Positions 30,182 through 41,001 are shown, counted from the stretch's first letter. The stretch: 64,000 nucleotides of DNA from Streptomyces cellostaticus (GCF_001513965.1 NZ_KQ948015.1:146734-210733); one strand, 5' to 3'. Notes: generated by a model from the letters alone, not told the origin. A program made the numbers and translations.

Positions 30182-31015
30182 TCAGGACATGCGGCGGCGC
30201 GGCACGGTGAGGTGATATCCGGAGTCGAGCAGATAGGGCAGATACCGGCGGATGGCGCGGACGCTCTGCGAACGGTCGCCCCCGGCATCGTGGGAGAGCA
30301 CCACGACTCCGGGGGCGGCACCGTCCTCCACCCGGTCGACGATGGTGCGCGTGCCGGGCGTCATCCAGTCGGTCGTGTCGACCGTCCAGGCCATCGGCTC
30401 CATGCCCATCTCGGCGCCGAGCTGGAAGGCGGCGCGGTTCCAGGCCCCGTACGGCGCACGGAACCACTGGGGGCGCTCCCCGTAGGCGTCCTCGATGGCA
30501 TCGCTGGTCTGCTTCATCTCCCAGCGGATCTCCTTGCGGCCGAGGGTGGTCAGCAGCGGATGCGTCCAGGTGTGGTTCCCGACCACGTGTCCCTCGTCGG
30601 CCATCCGGGCCAGCAGCTCCTTGTTCTCGACCACCATCTCCCCGCACACGAAGAACATCGCCCGTACGTCGTACTCGGCGAGGGTGTCCAGGATGTGCGG
30701 GGTGTACTCCGGATGGGGGCCGTCGTCGAAGGTCAGCATCATGTGCCGGCCGCGTCCGGAGATCCGCAGGATGGGTTCGTGGCGCACCTTCAGCTTGCGC
30801 GGTGCGGCGCGCGGCGGGCCGTATCCGGTGAGCGGCTGGAGCCGGAAGGCGGAGGGTTTGAGCACCTGGCGGGCCTGCGGGCCGGCGACGGGGGCGGCGG
30901 AGCGGGCCGCTTCCTCGCTGCCGGCCACGATGACTGCCGCGGTGCCCGCGGCCCCCAGGGCGGCGGCGCCGGCAAGCAGCATCCGGCGCCGCGTGAACAA
31001 CTGATCCTTCTGCAT
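30182..31015 (-). CDS. Tat-exported polysaccharide deacetylase (NodB family)
   Basis: This 277-residue protein is a carbohydrate esterase family 4 deacetylase acting outside the membrane on peptidoglycan, chitin-like or other N-acetylated glycan. It begins with a twin-arginine signal (Arg9-Arg11 in '[10 protein letters not shown]', then an Ala-rich core to about 32). NodB motifs are present: 'TFDDGP' at 95-100, the metal ligands His148 and His152 in 'HTWTH', 'RAPYG' near 185 and the final 'VVLSHD' His motif. Its ATG at 31015 lies upstream of 170 bp shared with the divergent MFS gene. It sits among sortase, LysX and other envelope genes. Confidence 0.9.
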   Translation of the reverse strand: MQKDQLFTRRRMLLAGAAALGAAGTAAVIVAGSEEAARSAAPVAGPQARQVLKPSAFRLQPLTGYGPPRAAPRKLKVRHEPILRISGRGRHMMLTFDDGPHPEYTPHILDTLAEYDVRAMFFVCGEMVVENKELLARMADEGHVVGNHTWTHPLLTTLGRKEIRWEMKQTSDAIEDAYGERPQWFRAPYGAWNRAAFQLGAEMGMEPMAWTVDTTDWMTPGTRTIVDRVEDGAAPGVVVLSHDAGGDRSQSVRAIRRYLPYLLDSGYHLTVPRRRMS

Positions 31016-31185
31016 GACTCATCAGTCGCCCGGCAGGCCTGCGGCGCAGCTCAGCGACACCGGTGCGCGGCGGGAATGCACCCGTTCGGCCGAGCGGCGG
31101 GGGCGGCGGTGCGGCGCTGGTGGGCTTCTGATAATCAATCAGTCCGCAGGAACGGATCTGATGACGCAGTCGGGGGCGAGCCGAG

Positions 31186-32676
31186 TTGGTCGTGCACGGG
31201 GGAACACACGGGGGAACAAGTGGATTTCGGCGCAGGGGACTGGCGGTGGTGCTGCTGGCCGTCTCCCAGGTGCTGGTCGTCTTCGACACCACGGTCTTCA
31301 CCGTGGGGCTGCCGTGGATCGAGGTCCGGTCGCGGCTGTCCTTCGAGGGGCTGACATGGCTGCTGAGCGTGTACAGCGTGTGTTTCGCCGCGCTGCCGGT
31401 GCTCGCGGTGGCACTCGGCGAGGCGTTCGGGCAACGGCGGGTGCTGATGGGCGGGCTCGCACTGTCGAGCCTCGCCGCCGTGGCACCCGCGGTGACGTCG
31501 GACGCCCAGGTGCTGCTGACCTCGCGGGCCGTGCAGGGCGTCGCAGCGGCGGTGATCACGGCTGGTGCGCTGGCCCTGATCGACTCCACGCATCCGCAGG
31601 GGCCGGGCCGGGACCGGGCGCTGAGCGTGCACTTCGCGGTCGTCGCCTGTGCCCCGCCCGCGGTGCTGCTGCCCTGCACCATGCTGCTGGATGCCTCGAT
31701 GCGGGGCGAGACGGTCTTCTGGGTGCAGGCCGTCGCCGGGGCGGTGCTCCTGCTGCTGACGCCGGTGGCGCTCACCGAGTCCGCGCCCGTGCCGGGGGCC
31801 CGCGTCCGGGTGGGCCGTGCCGCACTGGGCGTCGTCCCGCTGGGCTTCCTGGCCTGGTTCGCCGACTGGTTCGGTGACCGGAGCGTGTCCCCTACCACGG
31901 TCATGGTCGTCGCCGTGGCCGGCGCGCTGGTGCCGTCCTCGCTGGGCCTGCTCGGCCGGGGCGAGGGGGTGCCGGCGCTGTTGGCCCGGCTGTACCGGCA
32001 GCGGGCGGCGTTCGGCGCGTACACGGTGGTGGCTCTGCTGGCATCCTGTCTGGCCGGTGTCCTCTTCGTCCTCACCCTGGCCCTGCAGATGCTCGGCGGT
32101 CTGTCCCCGATGCAGGTCGGCTGGGTCCTGCTGTCCGCCGTCGCCGGGGTGGTGCTGGGGTGGCTGGTGCTGCCCGCCCTCGCGGCACGCATGGGTCTCG
32201 GTGCCGCGGTGGCCGGGGCCTGCGGTGTGGCGGCCGTCGGGTTCGTCCTGCTGAGCCGGGAGAGCGCCTTCCACTTCGCCGATGTGCTGCTGCCGCTGCT
32301 GCTGGTCGCCTTCGGCTGCGGGGTGCTCGCCCTGCCCGTGGGTTTCGCCCGGTCCGGGAGCGGGGCGCTGCCACAGGGACTGAACTCGTCCCGGCAGCTC
32401 GGCGCCGGCCTGGGCGTGTCGTTGTTCGTCGGCATCGTCACGGTCGTGCAGAAGCAGACGTCCCCGGCCCGCGGCAGTCTCCAGGCGTACAACGCCGTCG
32501 TGGCAGACGGTGTCCGTGACTGCTTCGAGCTGGGCGTGGCCCTGTCCCTGACCGCCGCGGCGGTCGCCCTGCTGACGCTGCCCCGGCAGAGCCTGCGGGC
32601 AGCCGCCCCGGAGCCGGCTGCTAGCGACGGCGCACCAGCGGGAACGGCAGGGTCTCCCGGATCGTCAGGCCGGTGA
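31186..32676 (+). CDS. MFS transporter (DHA2-like, drug exporter type)
   Basis: This 496-residue protein is a polytopic MFS permease with about 13-14 hydrophobic segments, the size and layout of the 14-TM DHA2 drug:H+ antiporters. TM1 carries '[20 protein letters not shown]', the family's Asp-containing motif D1, and loop 2-3 the weak motif A '[11 protein letters not shown]'. The start is uncertain: TTG at 31186 or GTG at 31192, neither with a good ribosome-binding site. The C-terminus is a Pro/Ala/Gly-rich tail that overlaps the end of lysX by 56 bp on the opposite strand. Substrate unknown; cationic peptides or antibiotics are possible given lysX. Confidence 0.8.
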   Translation: MVVHGGTHGGTSGFRRRGLAVVLLAVSQVLVVFDTTVFTVGLPWIEVRSRLSFEGLTWLLSVYSVCFAALPVLAVALGEAFGQRRVLMGGLALSSLAAVAPAVTSDAQVLLTSRAVQGVAAAVITAGALALIDSTHPQGPGRDRALSVHFAVVACAPPAVLLPCTMLLDASMRGETVFWVQAVAGAVLLLLTPVALTESAPVPGARVRVGRAALGVVPLGFLAWFADWFGDRSVSPTTVMVVAVAGALVPSSLGLLGRGEGVPALLARLYRQRAAFGAYTVVALLASCLAGVLFVLTLALQMLGGLSPMQVGWVLLSAVAGVVLGWLVLPALAARMGLGAAVAGACGVAAVGFVLLSRESAFHFADVLLPLLLVAFGCGVLALPVGFARSGSGALPQGLNSSRQLGAGLGVSLFVGIVTVVQKQTSPARGSLQAYNAVVADGVRDCFELGVALSLTAAAVALLTLPRQSLRAAAPEPAASDGAPAGTAGSPGSSGR

Positions 32677-35600
32677 GGAACATGACCAGCCGGTCGACGC
32701 CGATGCCGAGCCCGCCGGTCGGCGGCATCGCGTACTCGAGGGCGTCGAGGAAGTCCTCGTCGAGTTCCATGGCCTCGGGGTCCCCACCGGCCGCCAGCAG
32801 GGACTGCTCGGTCAGCCGGCGGCGCTGTTCGACGGGGTCGGTCAGTTCGGAGTAGGCGGTGCCGAGTTCGGTGCCGAAGGCGACGAGGTCCCAGCGCTCC
32901 GCGAGCCGCGGGTCGGCGCGGTGCTGCCGGGTCAGCGGGGAGACGTCGGTCGGGAAGTCCTTGTAGAAGGTGGGCAGCCGAGTGCGTTCCTCGACCAGCC
33001 GCTCGTACATCTCCAGGACCACGTCGCCCGGGCCGTCGTCGGCGGTGTACGGCACCCCCGCGCGGTCGCACAGCCGGTGCAGCCTGAGCAGCTCGGTGCC
33101 GGGGCCGATCTCCTCGTCCAGCGCCTCGCTGAGCGCCCCGTACACGGTCTTCACCGGCCACTGCCCCGAGATGTCGTACTCCTGGCCCTCCTTGCGGACG
33201 ACCGGGGAGCCGAAGGCAGCGACGGCGGCGCCCTGGATCAGCTCGCGGGTCAGGTCGAGCATCACGTCGTAGTCGGCGTGCGCCTGGTAGGCCTCCAGCA
33301 TCGTGAACTCGGGGTTGTGCTTGTAGGAGACGCCCTCGTTGCGGAAGGTGCGGCCCAGTTCGAAGACCTTCTCCAGGCCGCCCACGCACAGCCGCTTCAG
33401 GTACAGCTCGGGCGCGATGCGCAGGTACAGGTCGAGGTCGTAGGCGTTGATGTGGGTGGTGAAGGGGCGGGCGTTGGCGCCGCCGTGGATCTGCTGGAGC
33501 ATCGGGGTCTCGACCTCCAGGAAGCCGCGGTCCAGCAGGCCCTGGCGCAGGGCCTGTACGGCGGTGGAGCGGGCGCGGACGACGCTGCGGGCGGCCGGGC
33601 TGGTCACCAGGTCGAGATGGCGGCGGCGGACCTTGGCCTCGGGGTCGGCGAGGCCGCGTCGCTTGTCGGGCAGCGGGTGCAGGCACTTGCCGGTCAGCTG
33701 CCAGGAGGTGACGAAGACGGTGGGCTCGCCCTGGTCACTCAGGCCCGCGCGGCCGGTGGCGGTGATGTGGTCGCCGATGTCGGTGTGCGCGCGGAAGCGG
33801 TCGAGGGCGGGTCCGCATGCGTCACGGGTCAGGGCCAGTTGGTGGTCCCCGGACCAGTCGCGCAGGACGGCGAAGACGATCCCGCCGAAGTCACGGACCA
33901 GCATGATGCGGCCGGCCACGATGACCTCCTGGCCCGACGGGACGTCGGCGAGGGCGTGCGTGGGGGCGGGGACGCCGGCCGGGTAGGGGTCGGTGCCGGC
34001 GGCGCGCAGCCGGTCGAGTTTGCGGTGCCGGACGCGGACCTGGTCGGGCAGGCCCGCGTCCGGGGCGGCGGGCCCGGCCTCGTCCCCTCCGTCGAGACCC
34101 AGCGCCGTCAGGGACGGCAGGCCCTCGGTGGTGGCGGGCCGCTGCCCCGTCTTCGGGTGCCCCTTTCCCCAGAGTTTGCGCAAGGACGGTACGGAGACGA
34201 ATCCTTCGGCGATGCCGGAGGCGAGGCCGATGCGGGCGAGGGAGGCGGTCTCGCCGTAGCAGATGAAGCGCGGGTACCACTCGGGGTGGTACTTGGCGTT
34301 GGAGCGGTAGAGGGCCTCCAGCTGCCACCACCGGGAGAAGAACAGCAGCAGCCGGCGCCAGAGTCTGAGGACGGGTCCGGCGCCGATGCGGGCGCCCTCC
34401 TCGAACACCGAGCGGAAGACGGCGAAGTTCAGCGAGATCCTGTGCACCCCCAGTTTCGGGGCGGCCGCGCACAGTTCGGCGACCATGAACTCCATGACCC
34501 CGTTGGGGGCGCTGCGGTCACGGCGCATCAGGTCCAGGGAGACGCCGTCGCGTCCCCAGGGCACGAAGGAGAGCAGGGCGAGGAGCCGGCCGTCCTCGCC
34601 GAGGGCCTCCACGAGCAGGCAGTCGCCGTCGGTGGGGTCGCCGAGCCGGTCCAGGGCCATGGAGAAGCCGCGTTCGGTCTCCGTGTCCCGCCAGGCGTCG
34701 GCCTTGTCGACGATCTCCTCCATCTCGTGGTCGGTGAGGGTGGCGTGGCGGCGGATGCGGCTGGTCGCGCCGGTGCGGCGGACGCGGTGCACGGCCTGGC
34801 GCGTGACGCGCATGTCGCGTCCGTCGAGGTCGAATCCGGGCACGTGCAGGATCGCCTCGTCGCCGAGCTGGAGGGCGCCGAGCCCGGCGCGGGCGAAGGC
34901 GCGGGCGCCGTCCTCGGAGGCGCCCATCACCGCGGGTGCCCACGCGTACCGGCGGGCCACGTCCAGCCACGCGGCGATGGCGTGCGGCCAGGCCTCCGGG
35001 TCGCCGACGGGGTCGCCGCTGGCGAGGCACACACCGGCCTCGACACGGTAGGTGACCGCGGCCTTGCCGCTGGCGGAGAAGACGACGGCCTTGTCCCGGC
35101 GGGTGGCGAAGTAGCCGAGCGAGTCCCGAGCGCCGTAGGCCCGCAGCAGGGCGCGGATGCGGGCCTCCTCGTCGCCGTGCAGGGCCGCCTCCAGGCGCTG
35201 CGAACGGAACAGCGCGGCGGCGGCGTTCAACAGGGCGAGCGCGCCGAACAGGCCGAGCAGGAAGGTGACCCGGCGCGGCGGGCGGCCGTCGAACGAGCTG
35301 TTGGAGACCAGTCCGCCGCACACCCGGTCGGCCGCCCAGGCCAGGTGCTGGCCCTCCGGAAGGGTGCCCGGGAACAGCGAGACCAGGCCCCAGCCCGCGA
35401 CGATCGCCACGGCGAGACCGGCCAGCAGCACGCCCAGTGCGCGCCACACGGCACCCCGGCGGGAGGCGGCGTAGAACTCCCCCCGGGCCACCACCAGCAG
35501 GAGCAGCAGCAGGGCGCACAGCACGAGGGAGGGCAGCGACTCGGCGTACTGGCCGAGGGCCACACCGAGGACGTCGGTGAGGAGCAGCAGGCCCAGGTAG

Positions 35601-35899
35601 ACGACGACCAGCCACCAGGCGGCCTTCTTGCGGGCCGCGGTGGCGGCGGCCAGCAGGAACAGGAAGACCGCGTAGGCGAGGTTGGCGCTGATGGGGATCA
35701 GGAACAGGTCGAGGATGCGGACGACCGGGCGCAGCAGGCGGCGCAGCGGGGCGAAGAACGCGAGCAGGGCGCACAGCAGGCCGAGCGCGGCGAAGAGGGT
35801 CCCGAAGGCCTCGGGCACCCAGCCGAGGCGGCTGCCGGCGGGCGGGCGTACCGGGTCCGTGGCATCCCTTCGCGCGGCCGGCCCGGCGGTGGCAGTCAT
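32621..35899 (-). CDS. lysX: Bifunctional lysylphosphatidylglycerol synthetase/lysyl-tRNA synthetase LysX
   Basis: This 1092-residue fusion makes lysyl-tRNA and transfers lysine to phosphatidylglycerol, giving a positively charged membrane and resistance to cationic peptides. The N-terminal half has about seven TM segments (28-235), then a DUF2156/MprF-type transferase domain (about 240-600; '[17 protein letters not shown]', '[15 protein letters not shown]'). A tRNA-anticodon OB-fold (about 640-745) and a class II LysRS catalytic domain (about 760-1090) follow, with motif 2 '[18 protein letters not shown]' and motif 3 '[12 protein letters not shown]'. The ATG at 35899 begins a cytosolic Ala-rich leader. 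It converges with the MFS gene and is divergent from a Usp gene. Confidence 0.93.
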   Translation of the reverse strand: MTATAGPAARRDATDPVRPPAGSRLGWVPEAFGTLFAALGLLCALLAFFAPLRRLLRPVVRILDLFLIPISANLAYAVFLFLLAAATAARKKAAWWLVVVYLGLLLLTDVLGVALGQYAESLPSLVLCALLLLLLVVARGEFYAASRRGAVWRALGVLLAGLAVAIVAGWGLVSLFPGTLPEGQHLAWAADRVCGGLVSNSSFDGRPPRRVTFLLGLFGALALLNAAAALFRSQRLEAALHGDEEARIRALLRAYGARDSLGYFATRRDKAVVFSASGKAAVTYRVEAGVCLASGDPVGDPEAWPHAIAAWLDVARRYAWAPAVMGASEDGARAFARAGLGALQLGDEAILHVPGFDLDGRDMRVTRQAVHRVRRTGATSRIRRHATLTDHEMEEIVDKADAWRDTETERGFSMALDRLGDPTDGDCLLVEALGEDGRLLALLSFVPWGRDGVSLDLMRRDRSAPNGVMEFMVAELCAAAPKLGVHRISLNFAVFRSVFEEGARIGAGPVLRLWRRLLLFFSRWWQLEALYRSNAKYHPEWYPRFICYGETASLARIGLASGIAEGFVSVPSLRKLWGKGHPKTGQRPATTEGLPSLTALGLDGGDEAGPAAPDAGLPDQVRVRHRKLDRLRAAGTDPYPAGVPAPTHALADVPSGQEVIVAGRIMLVRDFGGIVFAVLRDWSGDHQLALTRDACGPALDRFRAHTDIGDHITATGRAGLSDQGEPTVFVTSWQLTGKCLHPLPDKRRGLADPEAKVRRRHLDLVTSPAARSVVRARSTAVQALRQGLLDRGFLEVETPMLQQIHGGANARPFTTHINAYDLDLYLRIAPELYLKRLCVGGLEKVFELGRTFRNEGVSYKHNPEFTMLEAYQAHADYDVMLDLTRELIQGAAVAAFGSPVVRKEGQEYDISGQWPVKTVYGALSEALDEEIGPGTELLRLHRLCDRAGVPYTADDGPGDVVLEMYERLVEERTRLPTFYKDFPTDVSPLTRQHRADPRLAERWDLVAFGTELGTAYSELTDPVEQRRRLTEQSLLAAGGDPEAMELDEDFLDALEYAMPPTGGLGIGVDRLVMFLTGLTIRETLPFPLVRRR

Positions 35900-35988
35900 G
35901 GTTCCGACTGTAGGAAGGGCGCGCGCGGCTCGCCCGTCGAGCGGGCCCGGGCCTCGGTGGGAAGCGCCGGTTCCGATAGCCTCGGGAT

Positions 35989-36459
35989 GTGACGGAGCAG
36001 CACGAACAGCACGCGCACCAGTTCGAGCGGGGCACGGACGGGCCGAAGGTCATCGTGGTCGGGGTGGACGGCTCCGACTCCTCGTTGCGGGCGGCCGCCT
36101 ACGCGGCCGGTCTGGCCCGGCGGCAGCACGCGCTGCTGGCCGTGGTGTACGTGCAGCCGGTGCTCGCGGCCGGGGCGGCGCTCGGGGCGCCGGTGGCGGA
36201 GACGACCGACGAGATCGCCGAGGATCTGATCGCGCAGATCCGGGAGGCGGCCGAACGGCTCAAGGGGATATTCGAGGTGCGCTGGGAGTTCCACACCTTC
36301 CGCGGCGACGCCTACAACGGCCTGGTGAAGGCGGCCGACGAACTCAAGGCGGACGCGGTGGTGGTGGGCGCCTCGGAGCAGGCCGGGCACCGCATCGTCG
36401 GCTCGGTGGCGGTCCGGCTGGTGAAGGCGGGGCGGTGGCCCGTGACGGTCGTTCCGTAG
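35989..36459 (+). CDS. Universal stress protein
   Basis: This 156-residue cytosolic protein is a single UspA domain that binds ATP and responds to stress such as hypoxia or starvation. After a His/Gln-rich leader the domain starts '[20 protein letters not shown]' (near 20-39) and ends with the ATP-binding G2xG9xG(S/T) motif '[20 protein letters not shown]' (near 126-145). It starts with GTG at 35989. The gene is divergent from lysX (89 bp) and followed by a decayed MFS pseudogene on the opposite strand. Confidence 0.92.
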   Translation: MTEQHEQHAHQFERGTDGPKVIVVGVDGSDSSLRAAAYAAGLARRQHALLAVVYVQPVLAAGAALGAPVAETTDEIAEDLIAQIREAAERLKGIFEVRWEFHTFRGDAYNGLVKAADELKADAVVVGASEQAGHRIVGSVAVRLVKAGRWPVTVVP

Positions 36460-36465
36460 CCTGCC

Positions 36466-36838
36466 GGCCGAGCAGCAGGGCCCCGGCCGGGCCGAGCGCG
36501 GTGCGCGGGCCGGTGAGGGCGGCCAGGGCGGCGGTCGTGGCCTGCCGGGGACCGACCAGGCGGCGAGGGTACGGGCCACCCGGTCGGCCGGGGTCGGCTC
36601 CGGGCGCTCATCGGCGAGAACGGGTTCAACACCCCCGCGCAGGTGATCAAGCCTGCCTCGACCGCCGTCGCCAGCAGCAGGCCGGGCACGCCGGGGCGGA
36701 CGAAGGCGAGACCGGACGACCGGATCGCGCGCAGCGTGCCGGTGGTGAGCAGGACCCGGCGGCGACCGTACCGGGTGGCCGGCGGGCGGGCCGGGCATGA
36801 AGACCCGGAGCACCGGCGAGGTGGCCATGATCAGGCCG
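36466..36838 (-). pseudogene. Degenerate MFS transporter remnant
   Basis: No intact gene fills this 520-bp gap. On the minus strand, fragments of an MFS-type protein can be read in order but in three different frames. First comes 'RYGRRRVLLTTGTLRAI' with 'GVPGLLLATAVEAGLITCAG' and 'VLNP' (about 36780-36625), then 'TPADRVARTLAAWSV' (about 36600-36540), then 'TTAALAALTGPRTALG' and 'AGALLLG' (about 36540-36470). These match the end of a permease domain, so at least two frameshifts and loss of the N-terminal half have occurred. It is a truncated, decaying gene; the exact parent family is inferred by eye. Confidence 0.6.
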
Positions 36839-36979
36839 TCGACCGGCACCACGTCGATCTGCGGCGCCTCCCGCACATGGACACCCGTCCGGGCCGTGCG
36901 TGGCGTCTTCCCTGGGTGTCTCCCCTGAGCCATCATGATCCGCCGTCAGCCGTTTGCCGTCGGTGAAGAGGTGAGGCGT

Positions 36980-38404
36980 ATGGCCAAGATCCTGGCAGGT
37001 GAAGGAATTCTCCGCCGCAAACCCATCGAGCACATCGAGGAGACGGAAGTCGGCGAGGGCCCCCGGCTGGACAGGTCGCTCGGGCTGTGGCAGCTCACCG
37101 CGATCGGCGTGGGCGGCATCATCGGCGCGGGCATCTTCACGCTGGCCGGCACGGTGGCCAACGGCACGGCCGGGCCCGCGGTGCTGGTGTCGTTCCTGAT
37201 CGCCGGCGTGGCGAGCGCCTGCGCGGCGCTGTCGTACGCCGAGTTCGCCGGGCTGATCCCGAAGGCGGGGTCGGCGTACACGTACGGCTACGCGGTGCTC
37301 GGCGAGTTCGCGGGCTGGTTCATCGGCTGGGACCTGCTGCTGGAGTACACGGCGATCGTCGCCGTGGTCGCCATCGGCATCTCGGGATACTTCGGCTTCC
37401 TGGTCGAGGAGCTGGGCGCGAACCTGCCCGCCTGGATGCTGGGCGCGCCCGGCACCGGGCACGGGCACCGGGTCGACCTGTTCGCGGCCGTGCTGTGTCT
37501 GCTGATCGCCTGGCTGCTCACCATGGGCATCCGCACCGCGGCCCGCTTCGAGACGTTCGTGGTCGCGCTGAAGGTGCTGGTGGTGCTGCTGGTGATCGGG
37601 GTGGGCATGTTCCACATCGACACCGCGAACTACCACCCGTTCTTCCCGTTCGGCATCAGCGGCGCGTTCACGGGCGCGGCGACCGTGTTCTTCGCGGTGT
37701 TCGGCTACGACGCCATGTCGACCGCGGCCGAGGAGTCCAAGGACGCACAGCGGCACATGCCGAAGGCCATCATCTACTCGCTGGCGATCTCGATGGTGCT
37801 GTACGTGGCGGCCTGCCTGGTGCTGACCGGCATGCAGAACTACAAGGACATCGACCCGGAGAGCGGCTTCTCCTCGGCGTTCAAGTCGGTGGGGCTGCAC
37901 AAGCTCGCGGACGTGATCGCGGTGGGCGCGATCATCGGCATCTGCACGGTGATGTTCACCTTCATGCTGGGCGTCACCCGCGTGTGGTTCAGCATGAGCC
38001 GGGACGGGCTGCTGCCCAGGTGGTTCGCCAAGACGCACCCGACGCGGCACGTGCCGACCCGGGTGACGTGGATCGTCGGGGCGGCGTCGGCCGTGATCGC
38101 CGGGTTCCTGCCGATCGGCGAGGCGGCGGAGCTGACCAACATCGGCATCCTGCTGGCGTTCGTGGTGGTGTGCGTGGCGGTGATCGTGCTGCGCTACCGC
38201 CAGCCGGAGCTGCCGCGTACCTTCCGCACCCCCTGGATGCCGTTCGTGCCCGCGCTGGGTGTGGTCTTCTCGATCTGGCTGATCACGTTTCTGCAGTGGC
38301 AGACCTGGGTGCGGTTCGCCGTCTGGTTCGTGATCGGCTGCGTGATCTACTTCGGCTACTCCTACCGCCGCTCGGCGCTGGCCGGGCGGCAGCCCGCCGA
38401 GTGA
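36980..38404 (+). CDS. APC-family cationic amino acid permease
   Basis: This 474-residue protein is an amino acid-polyamine-organocation permease of the CAT/YfnA type, with 12 or more TM helices, importing an amino acid with protons. The family signature is in TM1: 'LTAIGVGGIIGAGIFTLAG' (near 46-64). 'FFAVFGYDAMSTAAEESKDAQRHMPKAI' in the TM6 region and 'VTRVWFSMSRDGLLP' are also typical. I chose ATG 36980 (MAKILAGEGILRRKP) because GAGGTGAGG precedes it; ATG 36935 is further upstream without a site. Its stop is followed at once by the convergent CapA-like gene with no gap. Confidence 0.9.
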   Translation: MAKILAGEGILRRKPIEHIEETEVGEGPRLDRSLGLWQLTAIGVGGIIGAGIFTLAGTVANGTAGPAVLVSFLIAGVASACAALSYAEFAGLIPKAGSAYTYGYAVLGEFAGWFIGWDLLLEYTAIVAVVAIGISGYFGFLVEELGANLPAWMLGAPGTGHGHRVDLFAAVLCLLIAWLLTMGIRTAARFETFVVALKVLVVLLVIGVGMFHIDTANYHPFFPFGISGAFTGAATVFFAVFGYDAMSTAAEESKDAQRHMPKAIIYSLAISMVLYVAACLVLTGMQNYKDIDPESGFSSAFKSVGLHKLADVIAVGAIIGICTVMFTFMLGVTRVWFSMSRDGLLPRWFAKTHPTRHVPTRVTWIVGAASAVIAGFLPIGEAAELTNIGILLAFVVVCVAVIVLRYRQPELPRTFRTPWMPFVPALGVVFSIWLITFLQWQTWVRFAVWFVIGCVIYFGYSYRRSALAGRQPAE

Positions 38405-39559
38405 TCAATCCCCCATGGCCAGCCCGTCCGCGGCGGCCCCGCGGCTGAGGACGACGTCCCTGATGCGGTCGCGCACGCCCTCCAGGTCGGAGCCCTGGGC
38501 GATCGCCTCGTTGAGGTCGATCACCCGGCCGGCGTCGAGGTCGTACGTCTGCGGGATGAACTCGGCCCGGGTGACCGACCAGCGGCCGCCGGGAGCCGTG
38601 GGCGGGGAGAAGGTGAAGCGGCCGATCGTGGACTCGTTGCCGCGCGAGTCCCGCACGCCCTTGTCGTTGAACATCTCGCCGGCGATCTGGTCGCCCAGGC
38701 CGTAGACCACCCAGGTGCCGTTGACCTTCTCGTACGCCTGCGGGACATGGGCGTGGGTGCCGAGGATCAGGTCGATGTCCGGTCGGCCGTTCGTGCGCGA
38801 GGCGGTGAGGCGCTGGGCGAGGTCGACCTGCAGCCGGTCGGGGGCGTCCTGCCACTCGGTGCCCCAGTGCACGGAGACCACGACCACGTCGGCGCCCGAC
38901 AGGCGGGCGGCGCGGGCGTCGGCGATCATCCGGTCCGCGTCGATCAGGTTGACGGCCCAGGGCTGTCCGGCCGGCAGCGGGCCGTCGCCGGTGCCGTAGG
39001 TGTACGAGAGGTGCGCGACCTTGGCCGGGCCGGCCTGGAGCATCGTGACCGAGTGGGCCTCGGCCTCGGTGCGGGCGGTTCCGGAGTGTGCGAGGCCGGC
39101 CCGGTCCATGGCGTCCAGGGTGCGCCCAAGGCCCGGGGCGCCGTCGTCCAGGGCGCGGTCGGAGGCGGTGGAGCAGCCGTCGTAGCCGGTCGCGGCGAGG
39201 CCTTCGGCGATCTGCGGTGGGGACATGACGTCCGGACGGCCGCCGGTGGAGGTGCCGGCCGCGCCGTAGACAGTCTCCATGTGACACAGCGCCAGATCGG
39301 CGTGGCGTACGAGGGGTTCGACGCCGGAGAGCATCGGGCGGAAGTCGTAGCCGGTGCCGCCGGCGTCGTAGCCGGCCCGGTCGTTGACGGCGTTGTGCGG
39401 CAGGACATCGCCGGAGGCGACCAGGGTGAAGCTGCGGGCGACGGCCGGCGCCGGACGGCCCGGAGCGGCGGCCTCCTGCCGCTGGTGGTTCTGGCAGGCG
39501 GCCGCTGCGGCAAGGAGCGCGGTCACGGCCAGTGCCACCTGGTGCCTTCGTCCGATCAT
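38405..39559 (-). CDS. CapA-family metallophosphoesterase-like lipoprotein
   Basis: This 384-residue exported protein is of the CapA/PgsA family (PF09587), a calcineurin-like metallophosphoesterase fold linked to poly-gamma-glutamate or other capsule anchoring. The N-terminus is a signal ending in an Ala-rich lipobox-like stretch with Cys22. Fold motifs follow: 'VASGDVLPHN' (near 47-56), 'HADLALCHMETV' (the Asn/Glu-type motif), 'VVVVSVHWGTEW' and 'LILGTHAHVPQ' with metal-ligand histidines, and 'VVYGLGDQI'. No PgsBC genes are nearby, so it is unlikely to be part of a polyglutamate operon. Its role is unknown. Confidence 0.82.
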   Translation of the reverse strand: MIGRRHQVALAVTALLAAAAACQNHQRQEAAAPGRPAPAVARSFTLVASGDVLPHNAVNDRAGYDAGGTGYDFRPMLSGVEPLVRHADLALCHMETVYGAAGTSTGGRPDVMSPPQIAEGLAATGYDGCSTASDRALDDGAPGLGRTLDAMDRAGLAHSGTARTEAEAHSVTMLQAGPAKVAHLSYTYGTGDGPLPAGQPWAVNLIDADRMIADARAARLSGADVVVVSVHWGTEWQDAPDRLQVDLAQRLTASRTNGRPDIDLILGTHAHVPQAYEKVNGTWVVYGLGDQIAGEMFNDKGVRDSRGNESTIGRFTFSPPTAPGGRWSVTRAEFIPQTYDLDAGRVIDLNEAIAQGSDLEGVRDRIRDVVLSRGAAADGLAMGD

Positions 39560-39786
39560 CAGCTCACCCCGGGATCGTCGTATTTACCGACAACGCCTTG
39601 ATGGGCATATGGGTATGAATACGGCCTTCCACGCAAACAATTCAGACGCTCTCCTTAACCCATCCGGGGCTGTGGACGCGCGGTCGCGGACCGCTCGTCC
39701 TACCGTTCGCCGACACGATCGACCGTCCGTCGCAGAGCCGCGTGCGCCCCCTGTCCCCCGGCGGCGCCCTGCGTTCCCATACGGCC

Positions 39787-40335
39787 ATGACGGCCGGAAC
39801 CGCACTTCCCCACGGGACGACGACCGCCGAGCACGAGCTCGCCGCACTCCAGCGCGAGCACGGCGGCCCCCTCTTCGCGCTGCTCCTCAGGCTGAGCGAC
39901 GGGGACCGCCAGCGCGCCGAGGACCTCGTCCAGGAGACCCTGGTACGCGCCTGGCAGCACCCCGAGGCCCTGCGCTCGGACGACTTCGACTCGGTACGGC
40001 CCTGGCTGCTGACCGTCGCCCGGCGGCTCGCGATCGACGCCCGGCGGGCCCGGCAGGCACGGCCGCCCGAGGTCGGCGACGAGGTGCCCGAGAACGCCCG
40101 GGTGACCGCCGACCACGCCGAGCGGGCCGCGGCGATGCTCGATGTCCGGGAGGCTGTGAAGACACTCACGCCGGAACACCGTGACGTCCTGATACTCGTG
40201 TATTTCCGTGGGGCCAGTGTTGCGGAAGCCGCGCAGACCCTGGGAATTCCACCCGGTACGGTGAAGTCCCGCGCGTACTACGCGTTGCGCGCCCTGCGCC
40301 GGGTCCTTCCGGGTTACGCAGCCGATCTGCGGTGA
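39787..40335 (+). CDS. ECF RNA polymerase sigma factor (SigL/SigK-like)
   Basis: This 182-residue protein is an extracytoplasmic-function sigma factor. Region 2 is seen at about 12-75 ('LLRLSDGDRQRAEDLVQETLVRAWQHPE', then 'VRPWLLTVARRLAIDARRA') and region 4 at about 120-175 ('LTPEHRDVLILVYFRGASVAEAAQTLGIPPGTVKSRAYYALRALR'). The start is not secure: ATG 39787 or GTG 39742, neither with a clear ribosome-binding site. A zinc-type anti-sigma gene lies downstream at 41153, with one unknown gene between them on the same strand. This is the common sigma/anti-sigma operon but split by an extra gene. Confidence 0.9.
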   Translation: MTAGTALPHGTTTAEHELAALQREHGGPLFALLLRLSDGDRQRAEDLVQETLVRAWQHPEALRSDDFDSVRPWLLTVARRLAIDARRARQARPPEVGDEVPENARVTADHAERAAAMLDVREAVKTLTPEHRDVLILVYFRGASVAEAAQTLGIPPGTVKSRAYYALRALRRVLPGYAADLR

Positions 40336-40485
40336 AACCGAGGACCTGGTCAAGCCTCGGTAAAGCGCCTTGCTGTGACCCCCGTTCGGGCAATCAGCTG
40401 TCCTCATCCGTGTTCCGGACGGGGACTGCCCGTATGGGGTCCAGGGGTTCGGGCGACACGCACGCACCGAGGAAGGCAGGAAGGG

Positions 40486-41001
40486 ATGCTGCACAGAGGG
40501 CACGAGAGCACGGACGGCACCGGCGGCGGTGAACTGGCCGTCCCCATGGCCTGGCTGTACGCCGAGTACATCGCCGACGAACTGCTGCGCACCGGCGATC
40601 TGATGCCGCCGACGTCCTTCGAGTTCCGGGCCGGCCGGGACGCGCTGGCACTGACCGTCTTCCTGTCCGACACCGACGGCGAGCTCTCCGGCATCCGGGT
40701 GATCTCGCAGCTGGAGAACTGGCTGTCGCTGACGGCGTACGACCAGCCGTGGCAGGGCTGGGTGCGCGAGCGCATGGCCGAGCTGACCGCCGAGCAGGAC
40801 GCCTCCGGCACGCCGTCACCGGACCTGGCCCTCGCGGCCGAGGCCTGGCGCTGGCTGGAGGAGACCGAGCTGCTCGCGCCCGACCTGGACGCGGTGCCGC
40901 AGGGCGGCGCGGTGTCCTGCGAGGACGACGGACCGAAGGTGTGGACGCCTGCCTGGCGGCTCGGACTGCCGCTCGGACACCTGGCCATCCACCTTTTTTG
41001 A
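40486..41001 (+). CDS. Uncharacterised acidic protein between sigma and anti-sigma genes
   Basis: I do not recognise this 171-residue protein. It is acidic, soluble and without signal peptide or TM segment. Residues 15-35 are Leu/Ala-rich helix ('VPMAWLYAEYIADELLRTG'), followed by beta-like 'SFEFRAGRDALALTVFLSDTDGELSGIRVISQLENWLSLTAYD' in parts and a Trp-rich helical second half (Trp at several places from 75 to 165). It ends 'LGHLAIHLF'. The ATG at 40486 follows a purine-rich AGGAAGGCAGGAAGGG. Lying between an ECF sigma gene and a ZAS anti-sigma gene suggests a regulatory or regulon role; that is inference from position only. Confidence 0.65.
   Translation: MLHRGHESTDGTGGGELAVPMAWLYAEYIADELLRTGDLMPPTSFEFRAGRDALALTVFLSDTDGELSGIRVISQLENWLSLTAYDQPWQGWVRERMAELTAEQDASGTPSPDLALAAEAWRWLEETELLAPDLDAVPQGGAVSCEDDGPKVWTPAWRLGLPLGHLAIHLF

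Noticed and set aside
40336..40485. ECF-type autoregulated promoter between the sigma gene and the unknown gene
   Set aside because: No GGAAC/CGTC-type pair with suitable spacing was found.
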